Source: Chlamydia caviae GPIC (lineage in GTDB: Bacteria > Chlamydiota > Chlamydiia > Chlamydiales > Chlamydiaceae). From it: a DNA stretch of 64,000 nt. The stretch is from positions 372,001 to 436,000 of the forward strand of contig NC_003361.3 of NCBI RefSeq assembly GCF_000007605.1. Direction: 5' to 3'. The stretch's first letter is position 1, and each line of letters begins with the position of its first letter. A program made the position numbers and the translations under genes. Shown here in pieces: positions 47,461 to 57,031 of the stretch. The notes beneath the pieces were generated by a model, which was not told the origin of the DNA, searched no databases, and saw only the letters and a program-made list of their open reading frames with translations.

Positions 47461-48802
47461 TGTGGTTTTTACATAAACTAATTTGACGTGTTAGAGTCTC
47501 ATCTTTTTCTATTTTTTGTTCTATAGTTTTACAAGCATAAAGCACTGTCGAATGGGTTTTCCCAAAAGCAGAACCTATAGCAACTAAAGAATCTGTAATT
47601 AGAGTTTTTGCAAGATACATAGCCACTTGACGTGCTAAAACAAGTTCTTTAGACCGTGAAGTTCCTTTAAGATCCTGTAGTTTTACTTGAAAGACCGTAG
47701 CAACACTTTTCAATATACTTTCTACAGAGACTTTTTGTTTGGAAGGAGAACGGAACAGTTCTCTTAAGGTATCTCGAACAATACTTTCTGTAAGTGTTTT
47801 TCCAAATAAACGACAATAAGCAGTGAGTTTATTAATAGCTCCTTCAAGTTGTCTGACATTTCCGTAAATATGATCTGCAATATAAAATGCGATTTCATTA
47901 GGAATATGTAAGCCTTTCTGCTCTGCTTTATGTTGTAAAATGGCTACGCGAGTCTCTAGATCAGGAATTCCTACATGAGCAACTAATCCCCATTCCATTC
48001 TAGCAATAATGCGCTCTGATAATTTTAGTTGTCCTGGGGGTTTGTCACTCGTAATGACAATTTGTTTATTTAAATTAATCAACGTCTCAAAAGTATTACA
48101 AAATTCCTCTTCGAAATTTTGTCTGTTTTGCAGAAATTGGATATCGTCGACGAGAAGTAGATCTAAAGAACGATAAAAATTCTTCATTTTATCGATAGAT
48201 TTTAATCTAAGATGTTGGACTAAATCATTGATAAAAGCTTCTGTAGTTATGCAGTGAACGCGAAGATTTTTATGATGTTCTCTGACGTAGTGACCTACAG
48301 CATGGAGTAAATGTGTTTTCCCTAGTCCCACACCCCCGTGGATAAATAGAGGATTGTAAGAACGTCCGGGACGACCTGCTATACCTACAGCTGCAGATTT
48401 GACGAATTGGTTTGAAGGGCCTTCTATGAAATTATCAAAACGGTACGCTGCGTTTAATTTCAGTTCAAAGTCTTTAGATTCTTCAAAAGTTTCAGCAGGG
48501 CTCTCTTGGGGCTCTCTAGGCGCAATGGGTTGCGCAGGAGCTTTTTTGATTTCTGCAACAACAAATTCTAAAGCGGGCTCTCCTTGGGCATCAAGGGGAA
48601 CAAAAGAACACAGATCTTGTTTATAATTATCAAGAAGGTAATTTTGAACAAAGATATTCGGAACTTCTAAACGGATCTTTTCTTGTGTTTCTTCTATAAT
48701 TTGAATAGGAGAAATCCAATTCTCAAAAGCCGTTTTTGAGCAACGTGTCTTAACATAATTCACAAACTGTTCCCAAGTACTACAATCGCTACAGGTTAAC
48801 AT
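47450..48802 (-). CDS. dnaA: Chromosomal replication initiator protein DnaA (second chlamydial DnaA)
   Basis: AAA+ initiator that opens the replication origin. '[21 protein letters not shown]' is Walker A and '[10 protein letters not shown]' Walker B; sensor 2 and the domain IV helix-turn-helix '[16 protein letters not shown]' (DnaA-box recognition) are present. 450 residues. Chlamydiae carry two dnaA genes; context with bactofilin, TPR protein and rsmH matches CT275. I see no cluster of DnaA boxes in the 196-base upstream gap. Confidence 0.94.
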
Positions 48803-48998
48803 GCTGCTCTCTTTAATGTGTCGAGGATTTCCTTAATGGACGAGCAAACTTATGCTCGTTTAGGAAGAAATTGCCAATGTAGCATTGCTATTGATAAGCA
48901 ATCAACAGTTTTTCTGCAAAAAACAGCAGGGGATTTCAAACGTATAAAGAATTATTATAAATTAGGGACAAAACGATCCTGAATAAGTGCACGCAAGA

Positions 48999-49430
48999 TT
49001 AATGAGAAACAGCAGCAGGTTTTTTAATCGTTTTTTTAGCGTAGCTCATAAGCAAAGCTTCGGCATCATTAGCAATCATAGAATCCTCGCAAGACGTAAG
49101 GTAGGTTGCTATAGCGGAGGCTTCATCAATACGATTCAAACAAAAGAGAGCTTTGGTTTTATTTAGTAATGTAGGGAGGTGATCTCCTTGCATACGCAAA
49201 GCTTGATCTAAGACTCCTAAAGCTTTGGCGTTTTCTCCAATTTGCAAATATAATCCTCCAAGAGTTTGGAAATCATAAATGCTTAATGGATCTAAAATCA
49301 CTAGGGCCTCGAAAAAGAGGATAGCTTTTTGATAATGTCCTTGACGAAGAAATGTGTACCCAGAAATGCGGAGTTCTTCGAGTTCTTCATCCCCCCATCC
49401 TAAGATGGCTTTCCATTCATTATCCAACAT
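48999..49430 (-). CDS. TPR protein resembling class II type III secretion chaperones
   Basis: 143 residues made of about three tetratricopeptide repeats ('AILFFEALVILDPLSIYDFQTLGGLYLQIGENAKALGVLDQAL'). Size and repeat count resemble LcrH/SycD translocator chaperones. It lies three bases downstream of the acidic protein at 49434, a chaperone-substrate style pairing. CT274 position. Chaperone role inferred. Confidence 0.7.
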   Translation of the reverse strand: MLDNEWKAILGWGDEELEELRISGYTFLRQGHYQKAILFFEALVILDPLSIYDFQTLGGLYLQIGENAKALGVLDQALRMQGDHLPTLLNKTKALFCLNRIDEASAIATYLTSCEDSMIANDAEALLMSYAKKTIKKPAAVSH

Positions 49431-49433
49431 ATC

Positions 49434-49982
49434 TTAGCCTTGAACAAATTGAAAAATACGAGAAATAACGTAATCAATCATAATGTTAGAAGATTTCAAC
49501 CCTATATCAATAGCTTTGAGTAGGATTTTTCCTTCTTGAACGATGACGTCTTCTTCAGAGTCAGAAGCTTCTTCTTCCTCTTCACTTTCTTCTTGATCTT
49601 GGTGAGATAGAAAAGGTGTTACACGACTTTGATAAGAGAATTTTCCTCGAGTCAGTACTTTTAAATAGGAAGAAATTTTCTCTAAATCATCATCTTGCTG
49701 ATCAGGAGATCCTAGTGAAGGAGCTAAATAGGGAGTAGAGAATCGTTGTTTATGGAAATTATTAGGAGGTGAAAAGAAAGCCCAATGGGTTTTCTTATTC
49801 GTCTGCATTAGGGAAGATAAAGCCGAGGGTTTTGGGGTCATGTCCATAATTTGGGCATGCTTGGCCACATCACGGATCGTCAAACTTTCCATGTGCACTT
49901 CCTTGCGGAAGTCATTCACTACTTTACTGTTAGACGCGTGTTTTTCGTAAACAGAGGTACTGTAATTAAAAATTTCTACCAT
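49434..49982 (-). CDS. Chlamydia-specific protein with acidic run, unknown function (CT273 position)
   Basis: 182 residues. No membrane segment or known domain. A strongly acidic stretch 'EESEEEEEASDSEEDV' lies at about residues 127-142, before a hydrophobic C-terminal helix. The N terminus is Ser/Asn/Thr-rich. The coupling with the TPR gene suggests a secreted substrate; that is inference. Confidence 0.62.
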   Translation of the reverse strand: MVEIFNYSTSVYEKHASNSKVVNDFRKEVHMESLTIRDVAKHAQIMDMTPKPSALSSLMQTNKKTHWAFFSPPNNFHKQRFSTPYLAPSLGSPDQQDDDLEKISSYLKVLTRGKFSYQSRVTPFLSHQDQEESEEEEEASDSEEDVIVQEGKILLKAIDIGLKSSNIMIDYVISRIFQFVQG

Positions 49983-50154
49983 AATACAGCCTTTTAAACC
50001 CTACTTTTTAAATCATAATAGGGTAAAGGAAAAAGTCAATAGTCTTAATTATTCTTAAAATCGAGGATGGCAAATGATAGAAATCTTTCCCCATTCTCTC
50101 CAATGGTGTATGTTTTTCTTTCGTTATTGTTTATAGAATGATTTAGGCGTTTTT

Positions 50155-51048
50155 GTGGCTGAGACTCCTTTCCATATTCCGGTATTAGTAAATGAGTGTT
50201 TGTCTTGGTTTTCTGATCGAAATCCAAGATCTTTCTGTGATGTTACTGTGGGAGCTGGAGGTCATGCCGAGGCTTTCCTCTCTACCTATCCTTCTATAAT
50301 TTCTTATGATGGCTCCGACCGAGATGCTACAGCTTTATCTTTGGCAAGGGAACGTTTAGAAAAATTTGGAGATCGTGTGCATCTTCATCATGCTTCATTC
50401 GAGGATCTTGCTCAAGATCCTAAAGAAAATGTGTATGATGGGATACTTGCAGATCTTGGGGTTTCTTCTATGCAATTAGATACGTTATCTCGAGGTTTTA
50501 GTTTTCAGGGGGAAGATCACGATTTAGATATGCGTATGGATACCTCTCAAGGAATCACAGCAAGTGAAGTATTGAACACACTTCGAGAAGAGGAGTTAGG
50601 AAAGATTTTTCGTGAGTATGGAGAGGAACCCCATTGGAAAAACGTAGCTAATGCTATAGTGCATTTTAGAAGACGTAAGAAAATCATTACTGTCAAAGAT
50701 TTAAAAGAAGCGACTGCAAGGGTTTTCCCTTCCTATCGTTTACGTAAAAAAATTCATCCACTAACTTTAATTTTCCAAGCTTTACGCGTGTATGTAAATC
50801 AAGAGGACGTGCAATTGAAAGTATTGCTAGAGTCTGCTATGCGTTGGCTTGCTCCTAAGGGACGTTTAGTAATTATTTCATTTTGTAGTTCTGAAGATCG
50901 TCCTGTAAAATGGTTTTTTAGGGAGGCAGAGAAGTCTGGTTTAGGGAAAATTCTTACTAAGAAGGTTGTTATGCCTACCTATGAAGAAATTAGGAGAAAT
51001 CCTCGTTGTAGATCGGCAAAACTCCGTTGTTTTGAAAAGACATCCTGA
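50155..51048 (+). CDS. rsmH: 16S rRNA (cytosine1402-N4)-methyltransferase RsmH (MraW)
   Basis: SAM-dependent methyltransferase acting on C1402 of 16S rRNA, classically first in the division cluster. '[13 protein letters not shown]', '[12 protein letters not shown]' (SAM loop), '[13 protein letters not shown]' and '[15 protein letters not shown]' are family blocks. GTG start at 50155; 297 residues. The stop overlaps the ftsL ATG by one base. Confidence 0.95.
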   Translation: MAETPFHIPVLVNECLSWFSDRNPRSFCDVTVGAGGHAEAFLSTYPSIISYDGSDRDATALSLARERLEKFGDRVHLHHASFEDLAQDPKENVYDGILADLGVSSMQLDTLSRGFSFQGEDHDLDMRMDTSQGITASEVLNTLREEELGKIFREYGEEPHWKNVANAIVHFRRRKKIITVKDLKEATARVFPSYRLRKKIHPLTLIFQALRVYVNQEDVQLKVLLESAMRWLAPKGRLVIISFCSSEDRPVKWFFREAEKSGLGKILTKKVVMPTYEEIRRNPRCRSAKLRCFEKTS

Positions 51049-51335
51049 TGAATAAGTATCGTTTTTTACGCCTATCCTTTTGTTGTTGTTTTTTAGGAGG
51101 GTTACTTTATTCCTATATTAACAAACAAAATGATTTGACTAAATTACGGTTAGAAATTCCTTCTTTATGGTCAAAGTTGCGCCAAAGAGAACAAGACAAC
51201 ATTGCTTTGAGCTTTCTTATTGATAAAATAGAAAGTCCTGAACATCTCATGCATATAGCAACCCTTCCCGAATATCAATATCTCCAATATCCTACAGAAG
51301 ATAGTGTTTGTGTTGTAACTGATGAATCATCGTAA
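51048..51335 (+). CDS. ftsL: FtsL-like division protein
   Basis: 95 residues. A short cytosolic N terminus, one membrane helix (about 8-24) and a periplasmic coiled-coil-prone region ('LTKLRLEIPSLWSKLRQREQDNIALSFLIDKIES'). Identification rests mainly on topology and the position between rsmH and ftsI. Its end overlaps ftsI by 14 bases. Confidence 0.75.
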   Translation: MNKYRFLRLSFCCCFLGGLLYSYINKQNDLTKLRLEIPSLWSKLRQREQDNIALSFLIDKIESPEHLMHIATLPEYQYLQYPTEDSVCVVTDESS

Positions 51336-53271
51336 ATACTTAACAATAATCACTTGTGGGATGCTGCTTGCTTACTCTTTCTTGATTATGCGTTATTACA
51401 AAATTCAGATTTGTGAAGGCAAACGTTGGGCTGCGGAAGCATTAGGGCAACATGAATTTCGGGTCAAAGATCCTTTCCGTAGGGGAACATTCTTTTCTTT
51501 GATGAATGTACGTAAGGGAGATCCTGAACAACGACAACCTCTCGCCGTTGATATTACAAAGTTCCATCTTTGTTTAGACGCAGTAGCGATTCCAGAAGAA
51601 CATCGCGATACGATTGCTGAGAAAATATATCATCTTATTGGTGATGGGGATTATGAGAAGTTGCGTGCAGAATTTGATAAGAAATCCCGACATAGGAAGT
51701 TATGTCTTTGGTTAGATCGTGCTGAGCATGACCGAATTCTTTCTTGGTGGCGAGGGTATGCATCTAAATCTAAAATACCTTCTAATGCTTTATTTTTCAT
51801 GACGGACTATCAAAGATCCTACCCTTTTGGAAAGCTTCTAGGTCAAGTGCTTCATACTCTTAGAGAGGTGAAGGATGAAAAAACGGGGAAGGCTTTTCCT
51901 ACTGGAGGATTAGAAGCATATTTTAACCATATCCTTGAAGGGGAACCTGGGGAAAGAAAATTTCTTCGTTCTCCTTTAAATCGTTTAGATCTTGATAAAG
52001 TTACAAAAATTCCTAGGGATGGATCGGATATCTATCTTACTATTAATCCATGCATACAGACGATTGCGGAAGAGGAATTAGAAAAAGGTGTGAAAGAGGC
52101 TCGCGCTAAGGGCGGGCGTTTGATTTTAATGAACGCCTATACCGGAGATATTTTAGCTTTAGCGCAATATCCTTTTTTTAATCCCGCAGAGTATAAGGAC
52201 TTTTTCAATGATAAAGAAAAGATAGAACATACAAAAGTGACGTCAATAAGTGACGTTTTTGAACCAGGTTCTATTATGAAACCTCTTACTATTGCTATAG
52301 CATTGCTCGCGAATGAAGAGATGATAAAAAGATCTGGGAAACCTCTATTTGAGCCTTCGGAGCCTATCGATGTTACTCGCACTATTTTTCCTGGAAGAAA
52401 GCAATTTCCTCTTAAGGACATTTCATTAAATCGTCGTTTAAATATGTATATGGCGATTCAAAAATCTTCCAATGTGTATGTCGCACAGCTTGCCGATCGT
52501 ATAGTCCAGAATTTAGGAAGCCATTGGTATGAAGAGAAGCTTTTGCTATTTGGCTTTGGAAAGAAAACGGGAATAGAATTACCCGGAGAAGCTGCGGGAT
52601 TGGTCCCTTCTCCAAAGCGTTTTCATATTAATGGTGTTCCCGAGTGGTCTCTGTCTACACCGTATTCTCTTGCTATGGGCTATAATATTCTTGCTACAGG
52701 AATACAGATGGTGCGAGCTTATGCGATTCTTGCCAATGGTGGGTATAATGTGCGTCCTACTTTGATAAAGAAGGTTGTGGCTACTTCTGGACAAGAGTAT
52801 GTATTACGTTCTCAAGTTCGGGGAGAAAGGATTCTATCTCAGAATATTGTTGATGAAGTGTTAAAAGCTACCCGGTTTACTACATATCCTGGGGGTACAG
52901 GGTTTCGAGGTTCTCCTAAAAACCATTCTAGTGCTGGGAAAACAGGAACAACAGAAAAACTTGTTAATGGGAAGTATGATAAACATCGCCATATTTCTTC
53001 ATTTATCGGAATTACTCCTATATATCCTGCTGAAGAAACTTGCGTTCCTCTTGTTATGCTTGTTTCTATAGATGATCCTGAGCACTGTGTTCGAGAAGAT
53101 GGTTCTAAAAATTATATGGGAGGGAGATGCGCTGCTCCTGTATTTGCTCGTGTGGCAGATCGTGCGCTCTCTTATCTGGGTGTTCCTGAAGATAAACAGA
53201 AATACAATTATAATCAGGAAGTTGCTTCTATGAAATCTTTGTATGAGGAATGGAATCGTTCGGGAAAATAA
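51322..53271 (+). CDS. ftsI: Penicillin-binding protein, FtsI/PBP3-type septal transpeptidase
   Basis: Cross-links septal peptidoglycan. One N-terminal membrane helix (about residues 6-24) and a dimerisation domain are followed by a transpeptidase domain. Catalytic motifs are SIMK (about 317-320, 'FEPGSIMKP'), SSN (about 381) and KTG (about 540, 'SAGKTGTTEK'). 649 residues. All active-site residues are intact, agreeing with beta-lactam sensitivity and peptidoglycan at the chlamydial division plane. Confidence 0.94.
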   Translation: MNHRKYLTIITCGMLLAYSFLIMRYYKIQICEGKRWAAEALGQHEFRVKDPFRRGTFFSLMNVRKGDPEQRQPLAVDITKFHLCLDAVAIPEEHRDTIAEKIYHLIGDGDYEKLRAEFDKKSRHRKLCLWLDRAEHDRILSWWRGYASKSKIPSNALFFMTDYQRSYPFGKLLGQVLHTLREVKDEKTGKAFPTGGLEAYFNHILEGEPGERKFLRSPLNRLDLDKVTKIPRDGSDIYLTINPCIQTIAEEELEKGVKEARAKGGRLILMNAYTGDILALAQYPFFNPAEYKDFFNDKEKIEHTKVTSISDVFEPGSIMKPLTIAIALLANEEMIKRSGKPLFEPSEPIDVTRTIFPGRKQFPLKDISLNRRLNMYMAIQKSSNVYVAQLADRIVQNLGSHWYEEKLLLFGFGKKTGIELPGEAAGLVPSPKRFHINGVPEWSLSTPYSLAMGYNILATGIQMVRAYAILANGGYNVRPTLIKKVVATSGQEYVLRSQVRGERILSQNIVDEVLKATRFTTYPGGTGFRGSPKNHSSAGKTGTTEKLVNGKYDKHRHISSFIGITPIYPAEETCVPLVMLVSIDDPEHCVREDGSKNYMGGRCAAPVFARVADRALSYLGVPEDKQKYNYNQEVASMKSLYEEWNRSGK

Positions 53272-53273
53272 AC

Positions 53274-53717
53274 TTACACTACCAAGTTGTGGTAGATGCG
53301 TGCTTGAACAAATTCGGGTTGTTTCCTGGAGAGACGCGTTAATAAGGATATAACTGTAAACATAATTTTCAGCGCCAATACGACTAAACCGAGACCAAGT
53401 GTTTCTAAGATTCCTGCAAAAGTGTGAAAGGCAATGTCTACTTTGCTATCTGCTTTAGTAGGCGCTGCAAAAATGCTAAATAGCTTAGCGGCTCCTAAGA
53501 TATTTCCTAATATAGGAAGTGCGCGAACAACAGATTCTGAAATAGATTTTCTATTATTCAAAAGCCAATCGTTGTGCACAATGCCCTGACGGTTGCGTAT
53601 GCATCCCCGTTGAATGATTTGTGGAAAATGTTTTGCATGCGCAACGAACTGCTCGTTGTCTTTATAACAACAGCGATGTTCTATTACATTAATTTGGCGT
53701 TCGAGGCACTGATACAT
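53274..53717 (-). CDS. Small membrane protein of unknown function interrupting the division cluster
   Basis: 147 residues. A Cys/His-containing basic N-terminal third, then two hydrophobic stretches (about 66-85, 'ALPILGNILGAAKLFSIF', and 100-125, 'GILETLGLGLVVLALKIMFTVI'). The 'RALPILGNILGAAKLF' phrase is reminiscent of a Chlamydophila-restricted membrane family, from memory. It lies on the opposite strand between ftsI and murE, where C. trachomatis has no gene as I recall. Confidence 0.65.
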   Translation of the reverse strand: MYQCLERQINVIEHRCCYKDNEQFVAHAKHFPQIIQRGCIRNRQGIVHNDWLLNNRKSISESVVRALPILGNILGAAKLFSIFAAPTKADSKVDIAFHTFAGILETLGLGLVVLALKIMFTVISLLTRLSRKQPEFVQARIYHNLVV

Positions 53718-54031
53718 CTTCCCTCATGGATTTTGTTGTCCCAATCGTAGAGAGAAGGATTCTATCAGGGAGTAATTTCTTTTCGCTATAAAAATAGGAT
53801 ATTTTTTAAGTAGAAGAAAAAATTAGATGGACTATTTTAATTGTTGCAAGTAAACTAGTTCGGCGGCAAATTTTTTGAGCTATCGTTGAAATTCGAAAGT
53901 TTATTTATGACGCATGAGCGTGAGCCAGGCTTTTTTTCTGTATGCAAGAGAAAAAGAGTATCTACAGACATATTAGGAACAATTTTGTATATAGAGGGGT
54001 CATTCCTTAAAAAGGAACTCCGGGCTAAAAA
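53718..54031. other. Intergenic region upstream of murE
   Basis: 314 bases between divergent genes. A run of seven T follows a GC-rich stretch near 53920-53935 (weak hairpin AGCC/GGCT). TTCCTT (54003-54008) and AAGGAA (54012-54017) form a small hairpin 14 bases before murE that could cover its only AAGGA. No gene seen. Confidence 0.5.
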
Positions 54032-55483
54032 ATGAATTTAAAAGAACTCCTCAACAACATAGAAGCAAAGATTTATGGGAAAGTTTCTCCCATAGAGGTG
54101 AGAAATCTTACCAAAGATTCCCGTAATGTTGGATTTGGAGATATTTTTATAGCTAACAAGGGGAAACAGTTTGATGGAAACGATTTCTCGCCCCTTGCTA
54201 TTGAAAACGGCGCTATTGCTATAGCGTCTTCTATTTACAATCCTTTCCTATCTGTTGTTCAAATCGTTTCGTCGAATCTTCCTCAGCTTGAAGCAGAGCT
54301 TTCTGCGAAATATTATAACTACCCTTCTAAAAAACTTTGCATTGTTGGTGTTACCGGCACCAATGGCAAGACTACAGTTTCTCATTTAATAAAAACCCTG
54401 TTTGATGGTTGCAATAAGCCTTCGGGCTTGATAGGAACTATCGAGCATGTTTTAGGGAACAACCGCATTCAAGATGGTTATACCACTCCCGAATCTTGTC
54501 TATTGCAAAAGTATTTAGCTGAGATGGTAAAGAACCGTTTAACATCTGCGGTTATGGAAGTTTCTTCCGTAGGTCTTGTTTTAGAGCGGTTGGCAGAGGT
54601 CGATTTTGATGTTGGAGTTTTAACAAACATTACTCTCGATCATTTAGATTTCCATGGTTCATTTGAAGAGTATATAAACGCTAAGCTAAAATTATTCTCG
54701 AAGCTTCCTGCTACGGGTCTTGCTGTCGTGAATGGTGATTTATCCTATGCTTCGCGATTTTTGGAAATGACTCAAGCGCAACCCATTACTTATGGTATAG
54801 AGTGTCCAGCAGATTATCGAGCCATGCATCTGCGCTCTTCTCCTTTTGGAACTGATTTTGATTTAGTCTATAGGGGAGAGTCTTTGCCGTGCCGCCTACC
54901 TTTAATAGGGAAACATAACGTTTACAATATTCTTGCTGCTATCGCTGTTGCGCATCAACACTGCAATGGCGATTTGCAACAGCTAATTTCCTTAGCGGCA
55001 AATGTAGAATCGCCTAGAGGGCGATTAGAACCTGTTTTTTCAGGGCCTTGTCCTATTTATATTGATTATGCACATACCCCAGATGCCTTAGAAAATGTAT
55101 GCAAAACACTACATGCTTTACTTCCTGAACAAGGAAAACTCATTGTTGTTTTCGGATGTGGAGGAGATAGAGATCAAAGCAAGCGACAAATCATGGCTGA
55201 AGTAGTCGAAAGATACGGATTTGCTGTTGTGACTTCAGATAATCCCCGAGGGGAAGATCCAGAAGAGATCATCAAGGCTATCTGTTCAGGGTTTGTAAAA
55301 AGAAATTTTTCTATCGAAATCGACAGAAAACAAGCAATTACATATGCTTTGTCCATTGCCTCAGATAGGGATATAGTGCTAGTGGCAGGGAAAGGGCATG
55401 AGACATACCAGATCTTTAAACATCAAACCATCGCTTTTGATGATAAGGAAATTGTGCGCGAGGTATTGTCATCTCATGTCTAA
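54032..55483 (+). CDS. murE: UDP-MurNAc-L-Ala-D-Glu:meso-diaminopimelate ligase MurE
   Basis: Adds meso-diaminopimelate to the peptidoglycan precursor. The ATP loop is 'GVTGTNGKTT' (about residues 110-119), and the diaminopimelate-specific motif 'DNPR' occurs in 'TSDNPRGEDPEEI' (about 403). 483 residues. The motif predicts a meso-DAP peptide stem. amiA overlaps its last eight bases. Confidence 0.95.
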   Translation: MNLKELLNNIEAKIYGKVSPIEVRNLTKDSRNVGFGDIFIANKGKQFDGNDFSPLAIENGAIAIASSIYNPFLSVVQIVSSNLPQLEAELSAKYYNYPSKKLCIVGVTGTNGKTTVSHLIKTLFDGCNKPSGLIGTIEHVLGNNRIQDGYTTPESCLLQKYLAEMVKNRLTSAVMEVSSVGLVLERLAEVDFDVGVLTNITLDHLDFHGSFEEYINAKLKLFSKLPATGLAVVNGDLSYASRFLEMTQAQPITYGIECPADYRAMHLRSSPFGTDFDLVYRGESLPCRLPLIGKHNVYNILAAIAVAHQHCNGDLQQLISLAANVESPRGRLEPVFSGPCPIYIDYAHTPDALENVCKTLHALLPEQGKLIVVFGCGGDRDQSKRQIMAEVVERYGFAVVTSDNPRGEDPEEIIKAICSGFVKRNFSIEIDRKQAITYALSIASDRDIVLVAGKGHETYQIFKHQTIAFDDKEIVREVLSSHV

Positions 55484-56195
55484 TCGTTATATCTTGCTTA
55501 CTCTTTGTATCTTTGGAATGGCTTTAGGAGGGGTTGCTGCTGAAAGTGCGCCTCCACAACGCGTGCGTCGCAATGAAGTGATCTTTATTGATCCCGGACA
55601 CGGGGGTAAGGATCAGGGAACAGCGAGTAAAGAATTTCATTATGAGGAAAAGTCTTTAACCTTATCTCTTGCGTTTTCAGTGCAGAGTTATCTCAAGAGA
55701 ATGGGGTATAAGCCAGTTCTTACCCGAACGTCAGATGTTTATGTAGACTTAGGGAAAAGAGCCGCTTTAGCAAATCAAAACAAAGCTGATATTTTTGTCA
55801 GCATCCACTGTAATTATTCTTCTAACGCGTCAGCCTTTGGTACTGAAGTATATTTTTATAATGGTAAAAATAATGTTGCTTCGAGAAGTCGTGCTTCAGA
55901 AGCTCTAGCTAAGGAAGTCCTAAACACAATGCAAAAAAACGGAGCGTTGAAAAATCGAGGAGTGAAGAACGGGAACTTCGCTGTTATTCGAGAAACAACA
56001 ATGCCCGCAATTTTAATTGAAACGGGATTCCTCTCCAATCCTAGAGAACGAGCCGCACTTTTAGATGCGCGTTACCGAATGCATATAGCCAAAGGCATAG
56101 CTGAAGGCATCCATACGTTTCTTACTGGCCCTAATTTCCAAAAAACGAATTTAGTGAATGTTAAGGCCAGAAAACTTTCTGCAAAAGCGAGTTAG
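55476..56195 (+). CDS. amiA: N-acetylmuramoyl-L-alanine amidase (AmiA-type)
   Basis: Zinc amidase that cleaves peptide stems from glycan strands. A signal peptide follows ATG 55476 ('MSNRYILLTLCIFGMALGGVAA'). The Amidase_3 domain begins 'VIFIDPGHGGKDQG' (zinc His), then 'EKSLTLSLAFSVQSYL' (Glu), 'IFVSIHCNYS' (His) and 'AILIETGFLSN' (catalytic Glu). A start at 55398 would extend 26 residues into murE and hide the signal peptide. 239 residues. Confidence 0.93.
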   Translation: MSNRYILLTLCIFGMALGGVAAESAPPQRVRRNEVIFIDPGHGGKDQGTASKEFHYEEKSLTLSLAFSVQSYLKRMGYKPVLTRTSDVYVDLGKRAALANQNKADIFVSIHCNYSSNASAFGTEVYFYNGKNNVASRSRASEALAKEVLNTMQKNGALKNRGVKNGNFAVIRETTMPAILIETGFLSNPRERAALLDARYRMHIAKGIAEGIHTFLTGPNFQKTNLVNVKARKLSAKAS

Positions 56196-56231
56196 ATTTC
56201 TATTGAGAAAACACTGAAGAAAAGAAAAGGT

Positions 56232-56305
56232 CGTCCTCGATGCGATTCGAACGCATGGCCTGCTGCTTAGGAGGCAACCGCTCTATCCTACTGAGCTACG
56301 AGGAC
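56232..56305 (-). tRNA. tRNA-Arg (anticodon CCU)
   Basis: Folds into a full cloverleaf on the minus strand: acceptor GTCCTCG/CGAGGAC, D-arm around GCTCAGTAGGATAGAGC, anticodon stem GTTGC/GCAGC with loop CTCCTAA giving anticodon CCT (codon AGG), and T-arm ATGCG-TTCGAAT-CGCAT. 74 bases including the discriminator G; CCA is not encoded. It stands alone between amiA and the IHF-like gene. Confidence 0.95.
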
Positions 56306-56598
56306 ACCAGGTGCAGTACTTTATCAAGTTAGATTAAAGAAGTCACGCGTTTGCCGTTATTAAATTAGAATATGAAAGCTTAGAAATTTTTTGTCAGACC
56401 ATAAGATGCAGTAAGCATAGGTTTTGGCAAATACGAATCTTCGTTACTTATAACGATATAGAACGACTACGTATTTTTAAAAAATGTCTTGAATCCAAAG
56501 GATGAATAGATATGATACGCATATACTTCAAAAGTTTATTATTTAGGGCTACTCAACAAGTTACTTTAGGGCACTTTAATTAGGAGGCAACGGCTAAT

Positions 56599-56901
56599 AT
56601 GGCTACCATGACCAAGAAAAAACTGATCAGCACAATATCACAGGATCACAAGATTCATCCGAATCATGTGCGTACTGTAATCCAAAATTTTTTGGATAAA
56701 ATGACAGATGCTCTAGTCAAAGGTGATAGGTTAGAGTTTAGAGATTTCGGCGTTTTACAGGTTGTAGAAAGAAAACCTAAAGTAGGGCGCAACCCTAAAA
56801 ACGCAACTGTTCCCATTCACATTCCTGCAAGACGTGCCGTGAAATTTACTCCAGGAAAAAGAATGAAACGCTTGATCGAAACTCCTTCGAAGCATTCCTA
56901 A
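56599..56901 (+). CDS. HU/IHF-family DNA-bending protein
   Basis: 100 residues. The family signature is seen in 'GDRLEFRDFGVLQVVERKPKVGRNPKNA' followed by 'VPIHIPARRAVKFTPGK'. The beta-arm Pro that intercalates DNA is in 'GRNPKNATVPI'. AGGAGGC lies upstream of the ATG at 56599. Usually annotated as IhfA/HimD in chlamydiae (CT267); since no second IHF subunit is nearby, it may act as a homodimer like HU. A terminator follows. Confidence 0.92.
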   Translation: MATMTKKKLISTISQDHKIHPNHVRTVIQNFLDKMTDALVKGDRLEFRDFGVLQVVERKPKVGRNPKNATVPIHIPARRAVKFTPGKRMKRLIETPSKHS

Positions 56902-56932
56902 TTTCGTGCCTTTCTCTTTTATCTAATTTATC

Positions 56933-56979
56933 AGAGTCAAGTTTTTAGGATGCTTAGAGACTTGACTCTAAAGTTTTTT
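56933..56979 (+). terminator. Intrinsic terminator after the IHF/HU gene
   Basis: AGAGTCAAG and CTTGACTCT form a perfect nine-pair stem with a 19-base loop, followed by AAAGTTTTTT. 31 bases after the stop. Confidence 0.8.
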
Positions 56980-57031
56980 GTTATTATTGTCTGGACGCAA
57001 TCCGTTTCTGAGTAAAAAATTGTGAATATTG

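Noticed and set aside
48803..48998. Possible replication origin next to dnaA
   Set aside because: No cluster of DnaA boxes or AT-rich direct repeats is seen; chlamydial dnaA genes are not reliable origin markers.
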